From Ignelater luminosus (lineage: Eukaryota > Arthropoda > Insecta > Coleoptera > Elateridae), in contig VTPC01090033.1 of NCBI GenBank assembly GCA_011009095.1, positions 532,587 to 596,586 of the forward strand: a stretch of 64,000 bases of DNA, read 5' to 3'. The notes beneath the pieces were generated by a model, which was not told the DNA's origin, did not search any database, and saw only the letters and a program-made list of their open reading frames with translations. Positions 27,099 to 38,960 of the stretch are shown one piece after another. How positions within the stretch are numbered: the stretch's first letter is position 1; each line of letters starts with the position of its first letter. The position numbers and the translations under genes are program-made.

Positions 27099-27985
27099 CA
27101 GTGTGTCCACATTTCGATGCTCACTATTGGGATCTCGGAAATTGTAAGAGATACGAGTTCGGTTAAATTAGAAAAGATTTGGCTATTTTGGAGATCAGTT
27201 TACTTATGCTTTTGTTTTTTCAAAAAAGTTCACAGCTTACTAAATATTTGCTAAAAACGAAATTATCTTTTTTTTTTTAAGTGAAATATCTCAGGAACGA
27301 GCAAAGATAGAAAAGAACAGCAAAGAGGGTGTTTTAGAGAATTTACTCCGGAACACAAACAAATTATGTTCGCAATTGTCTTTTTACGTAAATCCAAATT
27401 TTTTCTAATGGAACGCCTACTTGATTTCCATATTACTGAACTACACGCCTTAAATGCTTTTTAGTGATACATGGTTTGACATAGCTATTCCTTTGTTTTA
27501 CTGAGTTATGAAGTGAAAATCATTTTTCATCGTAGTGTGCCACGACATCTAACACACAAAGTCGTGGAGTTTTATCAAAGAAATTTATTTGTTATGCAAA
27601 AATTGCTAAAACAAAATAAATACGCTTTTATGGTGCATTAGCTGCTTATTTGATGCTATCTGTGAATGCTCAGTAAAGTATCTTAAAAGCATCTTTTATT
27701 TTGTTTTAGCAATTGTTGCATAACAAATGTAATTTATCTGACAAAAATCAATGATTTTCATATGTTTAAAGCCATGGCACACTGAGCGGTAAATACTTTT
27801 TATTTAAAAAAAATAAGATAATTTTGTTTTTAGCAAATATTTAGTAAGCCGTGAACTTTTTTGAAAAAACAATAGCATAAGTAAACTGATCTCCAAAATA
27901 GCCAAATCTTTTCTAATTTAACCGACTTCGTGTCTCTTACAATTTCCGAGATTCCAATAGTGAGCATCGAAATGTGGACACACTG
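27099..27985. mobile_element. Foldback MITE A (TA-flanked)
   Basis: The termini are inverted copies of CAGTGTGTCCACATTTCGAT followed by GCTCACTATTGG, with TA at 27097-27098 and 27986-27987. The arms continue inward for about 190 bp at high similarity. After an asymmetric segment there is a second inverted pair around 27590-27740 (both contain TTGTTATGCAA or its complement next to TTTTGTTTTAGCAAT). Almost the whole 887 bp can fold into a hairpin. No coding region is present. MITE B at 56508 has the same ends. Confidence 0.9.
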
Positions 27986-29940
27986 TATAGAGGAGTATCT
28001 GTCAGTGTTTTATTTGAAGGCATTACAGCAAGTTATAACAATCATTGCCAACGTATTTGTAAGTTTATTTTAATCTTTAATTTTTCTACTGTTTGAAGGT
28101 TTAAGATTTCGTTCATGAAACAGCTTCGAGCATTAAGTAATAAACAATCTTCTTGAAATGGGGGAATATCAAGGTTTTTGAAAACCAAGCAGTGATAAAG
28201 TAACTGCAACGAGGGCGTCCGTAAGGCCAAGTGATAACAGCCCACTTTATTAACAATTAAAAGTAGCAGGGCCAATGTTTCAGTTCTAGATAATTATAAC
28301 CCATCAAGCTGTCCCTAATTCCAAATTGAATGATTTATCCTTGTAAACAGAATGGACCTTGGGGACAACTCATGTAATTATGTTTTATTTCAAGATACGT
28401 ATATATGTAAACTACCTTAGAAAACTAATAGTGAAATCATAAAGTGAATAAAATTATTGTGCGATTACTTACAAATGTCTTTGGCAAATAAAAGAATTCC
28501 GTGAGATTTTCCATTGACTGACCGTTACATTAAGAACGTAATGTTAATAAATTAATAACGTTACGGATGTGAGTTTTAAGATAGAAAGGCAGGAGAAAAA
28601 GTTTATTCGTGTATTATTCATTTATTTATGTTTGCTCATTGATATTTGAATTGTATCTGCAAATTATTTTTTTTGTAAAAGGTTAAGTTATTTAAAAACA
28701 GTAAATACGATTTCATCACTTATTGAACATGAAGTGTGAAATTTTGCAACATGGAGCGTACTAATTAATTTAAATTAGTTTCCAGCATTGCCTATGAATG
28801 AATAGGTTTTTGTTTATTGTAGCAAGTAATTTTCAAAACACATCTAAAATATTTTGCAGATTATACAATTTTACAATTTTGTTTAAATGTTATTATTGCA
28901 TGTTAGACATTACAAAACTAGCAGAAAGCAAAAGTACTTGCAAGGAAGCAAGAAGCAAAAGTAAGTTTATCTAAGCTTAATGAAATATATGCTAAAAAAT
29001 TGTCTTGTATGTACCATCATCATGGTGGATGTCACTGTTGAGATGTTTTCAAATGTTGTACATTTTAAATTCTGCCTCGTGATGGACTAATACGACTGAT
29101 GTTCTTCAAGGTTGATGATTGAAGACAACCCTCCACGGTTAGTTAGTCTCGAGCGGAGACAAATCACTGAATAGTTCGAATTAATTTAACCAAATGAATG
29201 ACTAGGGCCCTTCTATTAAATACTGCGGCACCCCTTTTGAATACTAATGCTTTCATCTTTCAACATAAGGTTTCTTTGCTTTTTTTGCCGAGACACGCTC
29301 TATATTAGAATATTAACTAATGCTGTTTACTCTTTAAATTAAATTCCCTTTTACTTTTGTTCGTTAATTTCTCTAGTGGTAGCGCAGTAGATCTGTTTTT
29401 TAATTATGTAGTCACCACTGAATTAGAAAACATCGTTTGTACATTTAAAGTTCATTAAAACCTGAGCAGCAATTCCGTAGTTTTAAACATAAGCATGTTA
29501 TTACACCAACATACTATACAGAAAGTTTTGCTTCTGGATGTTATTAATCTCGAGTGGATTTAAGAAAACTTGAAACAAAAAAATGTTTTGTATAACTTTC
29601 CCTAATGATGTAATAAAAAATCGTAACAATTTTAGTTTATAAAAGTTTTCAACCCCAAAAGTTTTTCAAGTTTTATCCAATCTGGTCAAAGTGAAGTTTT
29701 TATTACCCCAATAGGAAGTAGCAAAAAATTCCCCGAAGGAACGAACGAACGGGTGCTGGATTTTCTCACACACACGTCTTTCTTTGTTCTCATGCAAGTC
29801 ACGAAGTTGCAAATTGCCGTGTCGTTCCAAATTCGCAGTTAAGAATGGGTTGTTATATCGATTTCTGAAAACTAAAATGCTTAAAATAAGTTTGGTTATA
29901 CGTACATTATGTGCCACTCAACAGTCCACAGTGGCTTTTA
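27986..29940. other. AT-rich non-coding DNA
   Basis: No coding similarity or repeat structure was recognised. Confidence 0.55.
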
Positions 29941-31351
29941 TACAGGGTGATTCTGAAATAAAGGGTATCCTCTTAAAGGTGGATAGCGGTGTGATAGTAC
30001 ATACATTTGCGATAAAAAAAGGTAGGTAAAAATTGCATAGCTTCCAAGAAAAATGCGATTGAAGTTTAATCACTAAGCTAAGCCGGTTCTGCATTCATAC
30101 TTTTACTTAAGCAAAAATCGATAGGGGTTGACTGACTGTCCTTGTCATTGACAGGTAGCTCTTGCTATTTATGTGAGGGGTATAATAGTTCTTCTGGTTT
30201 CTACAATGCCATAAATAACCAATGGGCATGTTTATAACTTTTACTTTTTAATCTGTAAATGGAAAAATATAAAAATTTTACTGTTAGTGATTTTTTTCTG
30301 TAAAATTCCAAAGAACCGAAAACTTCAATAAGTATGTACAGTCAACGAAATAAATGTTTTCAATTTAAAAAAATACATGAAATTTCAACTGTATTTATTG
30401 ATTACTCTATTAAGGGCGCGTTATTGCCACCAACGGTAAAAATTAGTACTAACAGCCAAAATAATGTCTAATTATCTTAACAGATGTCACCGTGAGTGCA
30501 AATGTGGTGAGAGTGGTGAGAGTGGTGTTTTTGAATTTTGGAAATTGTTCGAGGGTGTAAAGATAACGGTAAGTTAATCCCTTTTCTTCTACCTACTGGT
30601 TTTACATGCTTTCAGGTATATTATTCGGTATAACCGCATAATCGAAAAAGTTGTTTTGTTGCATTATTATTTATTACATATTTTAGTTACAAAGTACGGA
30701 CGGTAATCTGTGATTATTATAAGCTTTGAAACAGTGGACGTTTGTGATTTTGGAGGACATTATTATTTAGGAATAAGATTAATTAATTTTACGTACATTT
30801 TACAGGTAATACTACACTTTCCAGGAATAAATAGTGTAAATAGATAATTTTATTACTAGTGCTATTGAGTGAAATTGCTTTTTGGTTGTTTTTTATTGTA
30901 AATAGTTGTAACTATTAGATTATTATTTATAGTTATTAGCGTTTACAATTGTTTTTCGCAGACTAAAAATAGAGGTAGAGAAGACATTCTTTATAGCCGA
31001 GCTGTATTATTTCCCGATATTCGTAGCATGGAGAGAAATAAAGAGTGCGAAGCTAAATAATATAAAAATATAATAGACTTCCCAACCGTGGTTTATATAT
31101 GATTTTTTACCACGTGCTTGATTTGTAACACAATTCACGAAATCAAATATTCCACCGTTTTACGTTTTAGCTATTTGATTATGATTCTACAAAAAAAATA
31201 ATTATTGAAGTTCAAATGATTTTCTAATTATACCGTGAATACGATATCAACTTTGCCGTTTAATATTGTAAATAATAATAATAATAACAACAATTTGAAT
31301 GTTGTAGATATATTAGTTAGTTAGTGCTGTTTGGCATTTATTGGTTTAAAT

Positions 31352-34295
31352 ATGGATAAAGATCGTGCTTATAAAAACCGAAAAAGAAATAGGAAATGTA
31401 AGGCAAGAATGCACGAATGGCAATGCAGAAAAAGGATTTCAGTTGCAAATGAGTGTGAAGAAATAGCGCAATTAAAGTAAGGAAAATCCTGTAACATTAT
31501 TAATTCTCTTGAACATGCATTTTCTCTGGAAAAATATAGGCCAAAGGAATTACATTTTTTGTTTTAGCAATAACGTTCGACATGACCATAATTACTTTTC
31601 AAATGATGTTCAAGAGATAACGACTTCAAATGAGATTGAAGAACTAATAACGAAGCGTGCTGTGTTGCAGGAAGATCCTACAATGGTACATACTGAAACA
31701 AGAACCAGCACAACTACATCTTTACAGCAGTCATTGCATGAATTACATGCATATTCATACATAACAAAAGAAGAGATAATAACTTCGAACGACGCTGAAG
31801 AATCGATAACGCAGCATGTTGTGCTGCAAGAAGAGCCTATAACAGTACATACTGAAACAACTACCAGCAGAACTCCTTCTTCACAACAGTCGCCGCATAC
31901 ATTACATGAATATTCTTTCATAACAAAAAAACAATATGATACGTATTATGACATTTGATATTATGGACATTCCACCAATGCCATACAGTCTGTTCAGAAA
32001 AATAGAACTTTCCCTGAGCCAACAATGGGAGGAAAATCTTTGGCTTTCTATTGAAAAAGCTGGCAAGCAAGAACGTGATTTGGCGTTGGAAAAAAGGCAA
32101 ATAGATAAAGATGGTAATGCGTGAATAGTTGTCTATACAGATTGTGGCTGGAGTCACCGTTCTTATGGTCACAGTTATAATGCATCGTCAGGTGTAGTAA
32201 GTACAATCTACGTTTAATTCTGCATTGCACATTCCATCAGCTATTTTTCTAATCCCTAGGCTGTAATAATAGGAAAGGCTACTGGGAAAATTTTGTTTTT
32301 GGGCGTACGAAATAAATATTGTAGCGTATGTTTACGTGCAAAAAACAAGAACGCAAGAAGTTGTGAACATGTCTGTTTTAAAAATTGGAACGCATCTTCT
32401 GGAACTATGGAATCAGACATCATAGTGGAAGGATTTAATGAGAGTATTGCCACCCACAACGTAAGATATTTAAAATTTATTGCAGATGGCGATTCTTCAG
32501 TTTTTGCCAAAATAAGAGAAAAAGTTTCTTATGGTACTGAAGTCATGAAAATACATTGCACCAATCGTGCAGTTAAGAACTACGGAAAGGCATTGTATAA
32601 AATCAGAAATGACACTAGTGTAGCAGTATCAGGTCGAAAACTTCTAACAGCAAAGAATATTAAAGCACTTCAAGATATTGCAATGAAAGTCTTATATATC
32701 AATGCGCATGGTCTTGTAGAAGATCTAAAAGCAGATTTGCTAAATGGACCAAATCATGTTTACAATGACCATTCAAAGTGTAGGCAGACATACTGTGAAA
32801 GCGTAGGAGACAAAGAGAATAGCAAAATACTTGAGCTAAAGAATACGGGTATATATCATCATGTACACGGTATACAGAAAACAGAATTTTTAGTGAAATA
32901 ATGTATAACAATTGATGTTTTCTTAGGTGCTTTAGATTGACTGGTTGCTAAAGGACACCAACTTATTGACAATCAAACCAATATTAGGGCAGAATTATAT
33001 ATGTCAATTTTATGTAAATTCAATGCAGGGAAACGATTGAACTTGACGCAACGGGGATCCTTCAAAACCCGAGCAAATATATCAGGACTGCAATATAACA
33101 ATGGGATTGGCTGGCAGTCAGAGACCTGGAAACAAATCACCAGTACTAGTCCTGGTGAACATTTCAAAAAATATGTAGCTAGATTACAACACCAGGAAGC
33201 AAATCGCAAAGAGCGAAACAAAACCACAAGGACAGGAGTCAAGCGTAAACTGTCATTCACTGATCCGTGTGTTAGTCAACCAGCACAGTCGTCAGCACCA
33301 GACTATGGTTCAAATGCAGTTGAGCCCACAATGAGTGAGACGGAGTATAATTCAGAGCAACAAAGAATTTTACAAAACCTACAGGTCTCTATTATTTTGG
33401 TAACAGTTTTAATAAAATCATTTGAAATCATTCACATAAAGAAACTGTAATAAATTGTGTTACTTTGAGATATTTGTCGTCCTGTAGGTAACAAAAGAAG
33501 ACATTGTCGAAATAGAGGTTGATACAAAGGGTCAGTGGGACAATCCTCGATACATCATGGAACGGAAAGGCCGACTTACTGCATCTCGCTTTGGTGAAGT
33601 GTGCAAAAGACGAATGAATCGAGAACCACAAGTCCTGGTAACACAGATTTTATACCTAAAGCATTTCACTACTGAGCTGTCAATTATGGAAAAGTGAAAG
33701 AAAAAGTAGCCATCGCAAAATTTGCTTCTACCAGGAAAGTGCAAATAGACGACAGCGGATTGTTTATAGAAGAACAACATCCCTACTTGGGTGCTTCGCC
33801 TGATGGTACAAATAGCTGCAATTTCATGTTATAAATTACTATACCATTTTTTTAAGGATTGTTGAACACAAATTCCATTGTTGAAGTCAAATGTTTATTT
33901 AAAGTGCACAAGAACAAAATAACCCTAGAGCAAGCAGCCCAGAATCATAAGAAAAATTCAAACTTTTGCCTTCAGTTGAATTAAACAGGCGAGTTAAAAT
34001 TAAAACGAAATCACAATTATTATTACCAAGTGAGTGTAATATCAGTCGCTTCTATTGGTTATTAATAACTTGTTTTGTTTTATTATATACCTTTATTTTA
34101 CAGATACAGGGCCAGTTAAACATATGCAAAAAAAATCTGTGTTTCTTTATTGTGTATGTTGATGATGAACATCCTGTTCATGTCGAAGTAATAGCAAGAG
34201 ATGAAGAATTCTGGAAAAACGTAATGCTACCAAAGTTAAAAACCTTTTATTTTAATTGGATGTTGCCAGAAATAATAACAAAAAAAAACAATTAA
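31352..34295 (+). pseudogene. Mutator-like transposase joined to YqaJ-type exonuclease, multi-exon, broken
   Basis: The ATG at 31352 starts a basic N-terminus (MDKDRAYKNRKRNRKCKARM). Splicing 31477-31567 joins it to a segment with two 53-aa repeats. A one-base shift near 31958 leads to the transposase core: YTDCGWSHRSYGHSYNASSG, then after intron 32197-32259 ILFLGVRNKYCSVC, FKNWNASSGTMESDIIVEGF and the DGDSSVFAKI motif. A further block (33001-33384) and intron 33385-33487 lead to a YqaJ nuclease domain: GRLTASRFGEVCKRR, PYLGASPDG, intron 33806-33856, IVEVKC (the E-x-K of the nuclease). Then intron 34030-34103 and QGQLNICKKNLCFFIVY. Lesions include TGA at 32122-32124 (where Trp fits), TAA ~32899, TGA ~32938, a frameshift near 33690 and TAA at 33982-33984. 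Introns restore the frame, so the gene was once functional. Confidence 0.87.
31614..31931 (+). repeat. Two tandem 159-bp coding repeats
   Basis: Units starting at 31614 and 31773 encode related 53-residue segments. Both contain an I-T-S-N start, a VLQE(D/E)P block, VHTET, a Thr/Ser-rich stretch, QQS and a final LH-YS(Y/F)ITK. The repeat keeps the reading frame. Confidence 0.9.
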
Positions 34296-34509
34296 AAGGT
34301 AGGCATACAACCAAGTAGTGCATTTTATGATTTTTTGTTCGTAATTGTTAAATTAATTGATAGACTTAAATTTTATTTTGATTTCAGCCGTGAAAAGATT
34401 GTAGTCTTGCGTTTCTTTGGCAAAAATTTTTTGAAATTGAGCGTCGGTAGAGCCCCCTTTTAATATGTAGAAATTCTTCGCCGCTGATTTTTACAGTAAA
34501 AAACATCTG

Positions 34510-34862
34510 GGAATGCAAAGCATAAACACAAGGAATTCCGTTTATTACTTTTTTCAGACTTCGGCAGCCATTTTGACCATGTGGCCCAGGTGATATAAAA
34601 AAACTAAAAGTACACGTTTGTCTTATTTTTTAATGTAGAATGCTATTCTAAGGTAAAAAACATTTTTGAAAATTTTCCAGTTTTCGGCCGCATCTTGACC
34701 ATATTCCCGAAGAGATCAAAAAACGAAGATACCACATGGTCTTTAGTTTTTGATGTAGAATCAAAATCTGAAGCCAAAATTTCAGAATTTGACAAAAAAT
34801 GCGGACATACAGACAGACAGACTTCGCAAATTCAGTAACGACTCCTTCGGAGTTCGTTGAAA
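34510..34862 (-). repeat. Dispersed repeat, inverted partner at 4346-4620
   Basis: The minus strand starts AACGAACTCCGAAGGAGTCG and follows the 4346 copy with a (GTCT)n stretch, GACTTCAGATTTTGATTCTA and TTTGCATTCCCAGATGTTTT. It contains an internal duplication-like stretch (two GGTCAA-ATG blocks) that is absent from the shorter copy. Confidence 0.75.
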
Positions 34863-35033
34863 ATTAAGAAAAGATATGTCCGATACTACAAGCTAATTGC
34901 TCTTACGATCGTTCAACATTTTCCAAAAAAGCTGAGAAATGGTTACAAATTGTAGAAGTGGGTGAATGACTATAATCTTGGGCTAGATATATGATTATTC
35001 CGTGAAATCTCCTGACTATAATGTATATGAATA

Positions 35034-35912
35034 GGATTTCTGACCCGAGAATTCCCGAAAAATTTTTAAAATTGCTGGTCTCGATTCCCGGGAATAGTAG
35101 CTCGAGACTCGACCCTTTTCAAAAATTTAAATTTATAGGTGCAACATATTTTAAAATCTGCAATATATTTTATCTAGTTGTAAGATCCAACAAATTTATA
35201 ATGTATTACCGTCGACAGCGTTTTACTTATGTTACCTGTAGTTTACACCTGCTGTGCATTATAAGCGGTACAATGAACTACTGTCGTCCTAAGTTGTTAC
35301 CCCTTCAACATTTTACAACTTGCACTTCTTGATTCTAAAATTTCAATTTTACAGTTACCTCAATTGCTGAATTTTAGAAATACAGGTAGTTTGTAAACAA
35401 CATGTTCGAAGGGATAGGTTGTTTCCGTTATTTTCTGCATTGTATTATCATGTGAATGACTAAAATGCAAACGATAACTGGAAGCGAATAATAAGAAATG
35501 TTGGAAAACTAAAAATGTCTTTATTTGACACAAACTTTTAAAATTTATACCTACTAAATAAGATCACAATTGAAGAATATCTTTTGAACTGATTACAAAA
35601 AGATATTTCGAAAGCTCATTATTTTTAGTATGAATCCGGTCTTTGTGCTGTATAATATCTAAGAAACCAGCTTTCTGTTTTTAATTTATGTGCAATAAAC
35701 AATTAAGAAATTGTAGAACTTTTTATAATTCTAATTAATGCTTTTTATTTACTTAAAAAAGTAGTAATTATGTATTTCGTTGATTCTATAAAATCAGAAA
35801 TTATAAAAGTTGTTAACATTATGAAATGTATCAAAAATGGCTTTCTAATTGACGTTGAAGAATAAAAGTCTCGAGTCCCGGGACTCAAAAAACAGTCGAT
35901 ACTCAGAAACGC
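35034..35912. mobile_element. hAT-like non-autonomous element with 8-bp target duplication
   Basis: The octamer TATGAATA occurs immediately before (35026-35033) and after (35913-35920) the element. The left end reads GGATTTCTGACCCGAG, and the reverse complement of the right end reads GCGTTTCTGAGTATCG, sharing a short TTTCTGA terminus. Just inside both ends are CCCGGG-centred blocks with CTCGAGAC (around 35088-35110 and 35872-35885). An 8-bp duplication with short TIRs is characteristic of hAT elements. The interior has no transposase. Confidence 0.78.
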
Positions 35913-36978
35913 TATGAATAATATGAAACTGCCATTATACTATGTAATATAATATGGTGAATAAAATAAGTATCTAATTTTATTGAACTATATCCCAAAT
36001 ATCCCTAGTAAAGACAAAACAGACGATAGTAATCAAGAATAAAAAAAGTTGAATTTCTCCTAAAATGAACAAAAAAAGAGATCTTTCTATCATGCTCATG
36101 CATCATTTATTTTTAGTCATGAATAGTCGTAAACAATTTTTTTAACTTTGGCTTTTAATAATAACGTAACGTAAACAATAAAATAAAAAGTGGTTTTGCG
36201 GTAACAAACAACGTCAAGTATGTTTTAAATTTGGCGCTAACTTTTATGTGTTGAACTATCAAAGCGCCCCTAGCAGTCACCCTAGTGAACTAAATGGTCA
36301 AAATGAAGGTGCTAACATTTTCACATTCTTATTTTGTATAAATCTCAGAAAATACAGTGTTTTATCACTTTGTGTTGTATGTTCAGTTTTAATGTATTGT
36401 TTATAATATAATGAAGTTGTAAGACTCATATCTGGGAATAAAAAAAAATTATTTTTATTTTTCATTTTCTTTTTATTCTGAAGATTTATTGCGTATTAAA
36501 TCTGTCTTATTACACTCTACGATTCTTTTTCTTTTAAATACGACTGATTTGGTAATGCGTGGATCTGTAATTTTCAAAATTTACATAAAATACGACCATG
36601 GGTATTTTTCAGTGCTTTTCAATATGGCGACTTCAAATAACAAAACCTTAATTATTATCTTAAAAATATGACAACGTTATAGTATTATAGGCAAATCCAT
36701 TAGTAAAAACAGAGTGTTATTTAATATTTTTGATGAGGGACTTTTAAGATGCCAGTGCCCAAATTGTCTAGACAATTCGTTTTAATACGTGCGAAAAAAA
36801 TGTTTTCAAAATAGGAGCCAGACGCGACAACTGCTTCATTATTAATTTATAGAAGAAAGTATTATCAGCGAAACTTGATACGAATTAAGATCAGGTGTCC
36901 TTAAGGTAAGTAAGGATAGATTTTTGCAAATTTCGTTAATATTATCGCGACTGTTTGATCAGTAAACTTAAATTTAAG

Positions 36979-37948
36979 ATGCCTGTTAAAAGAACACGTA
37001 GCGAAATTATTCAATTAATTTATTTTAACCATACAAATGGAAAAACGCACGCTGAAATTGCAAATACGTTAAATGTGAATATCCGAACAAGGTATAACGT
37101 AATAAATCGTATTAAAAATGAAGACAGATTGGAGCTAAAGTCTTCTCCAGGGAGGCCTAAGAAATTATCGGAGCGAAATACACGATTATTACTGAAAAAA
37201 GTGCGAGGTAACCCTGGGGTTTCGAGCAAGAAATTAGCAAATGAGCTACTAAACAAAACCGGCGTGCAGGTGACCAGCAGAACTATTCAAAATGCGCTCA
37301 AACGGAACAAATTTACATCAAGCACTGCAAGGAAAAAACCGTTGTTCTCTCAGATTAACATCGAAAAACGTTTAAATTTTGCTAATCAGACTATTAATCG
37401 CGATGAACATTACAGGTACAATGTAATATTTTGCGACGAATCCAAGATTATGTTATATAACAATGATGGACCTCAACGAGTTTGGCGGAAGGCAAATGAA
37501 GCGCTGAAACCCAAAAATATTATACCTACCGTAAAATTCGTTGGATTATCAGTGCTGGGTTGGGGGGTGTATGGCAGCTTCTGGTGTTGGAGCAATGACT
37601 TATTAAAGGAACTGTGGATCACTTACAATATTTAACTATCCTGAAGACAGCAGTGCGCGAAAATTGGGCCTGGAAGGACGTTATCTATTTTACCAGTATA
37701 ACGATGCTAAACATCGCTCCTAAGCAGTACATTCCTGGATGCTCTACAACTGCCCAAAAGTAATAGAACCGCCTCCACAGAGTCCGGACCTTAACGCTAT
37801 AGAGCATTTATGGCCAGATTTGAAAATACGAGTAGCAGCGAGACATCCTTCGAACCGAAATCAGTTGAAGACCTTCATCTTGGAGGAATGGAACAAAATC
37901 AAACTAGAAGATTGTTTAAATTTGGCCAATTCAATGAAAAAACGTTAG
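36979..37948 (+). pseudogene. Tc1-family transposase, broken, catalytic Asp lost
   Basis: The ATG at 36979 gives MPVKRTRSEIIQLIYFNHTN, a first HTH (KTHAEIANTLNVN), the linker SSPGRPKKLSE (the GRPK position of Tc1 linkers) and a second HTH (VTSRTIQNALKRNKF). The first catalytic motif FCDESK is near 37433. A shift in the G-run near 37568 moves the frame. It continues with MAASGVGAMTY, a TAA, and FYQYNDAKHRS, where Tc1 relatives have QDND, so the second catalytic Asp is Tyr. After another TAA come SPDLNAIEHLWPDL (catalytic Glu) and a normal C-terminus ending with a TAG-type stop at 37948. Spacing from the altered Asp to Glu is 34 residues, that of DD34E enzymes. Confidence 0.88.
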
Positions 37949-38960
37949 CAAGAGGTAATTAAGGCATAATCGATGCATACTACTAGATATTAATAATTAT
38001 TATCAGTGTGTCCCTGAAAAAAGAAGTGTTTTTCGTGCTTCACATAATGTTTAAGCAAGCTTTGAAAACATTTTTTTCGCAGTGTAGATTATCTTACTTT
38101 TTAATTAAATTCAATGTTTTTTTTTAATTTTTTATTTTATTTTAACAAAATCTTGTAATTATGTAGAAATATGTTTAATAAGCGAATTAGCGTTTGAATT
38201 TTTTAAATTTCTAAACCCATTATCCGTTTATTGTCTGTAAAAGTCAGAATTTCGTTGATTTTCAAGTATTGAAAACATTGATTTTGTTGACTGTATTATG
38301 CTACATAAATAAAACTTGGTTGAATTTATTGAATTGAATTAAATACATAGGCGATAGTATCTCCCATACGTATGTTTCATTTAAGTAGTATCCGTATCCG
38401 TTGTAATTTAAAATGTTTTCTATTGAAGTGACTAAATAATAATTAGGGATTAAAATGTTGCTTGTGAGACTGGAGTTTAATTGTTCGTGACATAAATTAT
38501 GATATTATTTTTTTACTGTCTTAGTGCATTTCAACAACCCTGCATGTTAAATATATTTGGGGCTGGCTATCGCAATTTCTTTAATCTCCTCAACTTCAGA
38601 TTTAAGAAAGGAAAGTTGTAAAATGTCCAGGGGGTAGGTTATGATGGCATTTATTGTTCATTGTGCTACCACACCTGCGTTAGTTCCAAGAAAATAGGCA
38701 TATCTGGTAAATTTTTATTCTTACAGTACAATAGTTTTCAAACATCATAAATCTCCTTAACTTTCACTTTTTAATCCGAAGGCAGGAATACAAGAAACAC
38801 TTTTCTTTTTTTAACCAGAGACGGCTTCAAATTTTAATATTTAGGAAAAATGTCAAAATTTTCAACTTTCACGAAGCCACTTGGTTTTTTTATTTTTTGT
38901 CTTTTTTTAGCCTCACTTATCGCCTATTGAAAGGATACCCTTTATTTCGGAATCACCCTG

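Larger units (their letters stand above)
30413..36285 (+). mobile_element. Possible limits of the Mutator/YqaJ transposon
   Basis: Near 30413 the sequence reads GGGCGCGTT, and the reverse complement near 36285 reads GGGCGCTTT. Both are followed by loosely matching CAAC, AAAA-TTAG and CCAAA blocks over ~45 bp. A transcript-like leader with a strong donor (ACG|GTAAGTT near 30569) lies just inside the left end. I found no clear 8-10-bp target duplication, so these limits are tentative. Confidence 0.3.
30339..38293 (+). mobile_element. Tc1-type transposon inserted in DD41D copy 2, itself a host for further insertions
   Basis: The left end reads CAGTCAACGAAATAAATGTT. The reverse complement of the right end reads CAGTCAACAAAATCAATGTT. 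TA flanks both (30337-30338, 38294-38295). Outside the ends the DD41D sequence resumes on both sides, which fixes the boundaries independently. The transposase lies at 36979-37948, close to the right end as expected. The extra ~6.4 kb comes from the Mutator/YqaJ unit and the hAT-like element inserted upstream of the transposase gene. Confidence 0.9.
29943..38960. mobile_element. DD41D mariner-like transposon, copy 2: deleted and split by nested insertions
   Basis: The left end starts CAGGGTGATTCTGAAATAAA, and the right end is its inverted copy with one change. TA lies outside both (29941-29942, 38961-38962). Bases 29943-30180 match the reverse complement of 11330-11565. Bases 30181-30335 match the reverse complement of ~9500-9665, and 38296-38960 match the reverse complement of 8896-~9510. 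The transposase part (about 1.67 kb in copy 1) is therefore missing, and the remaining ~1.06 kb element has been split by the Tc1 element at 30339-38293. Confidence 0.9.

Noticed and set aside
31610..31921. Minus-strand open frame with Cys/Ser/Val repeats
   Set aside because: It is the antisense of the 53-residue coding repeat of the Mutator-like gene.
34865..34870. Right end of the Mutator/YqaJ element at the end of the dispersed repeat
   Set aside because: No inverted partner or target duplication was found on the left side for this choice.
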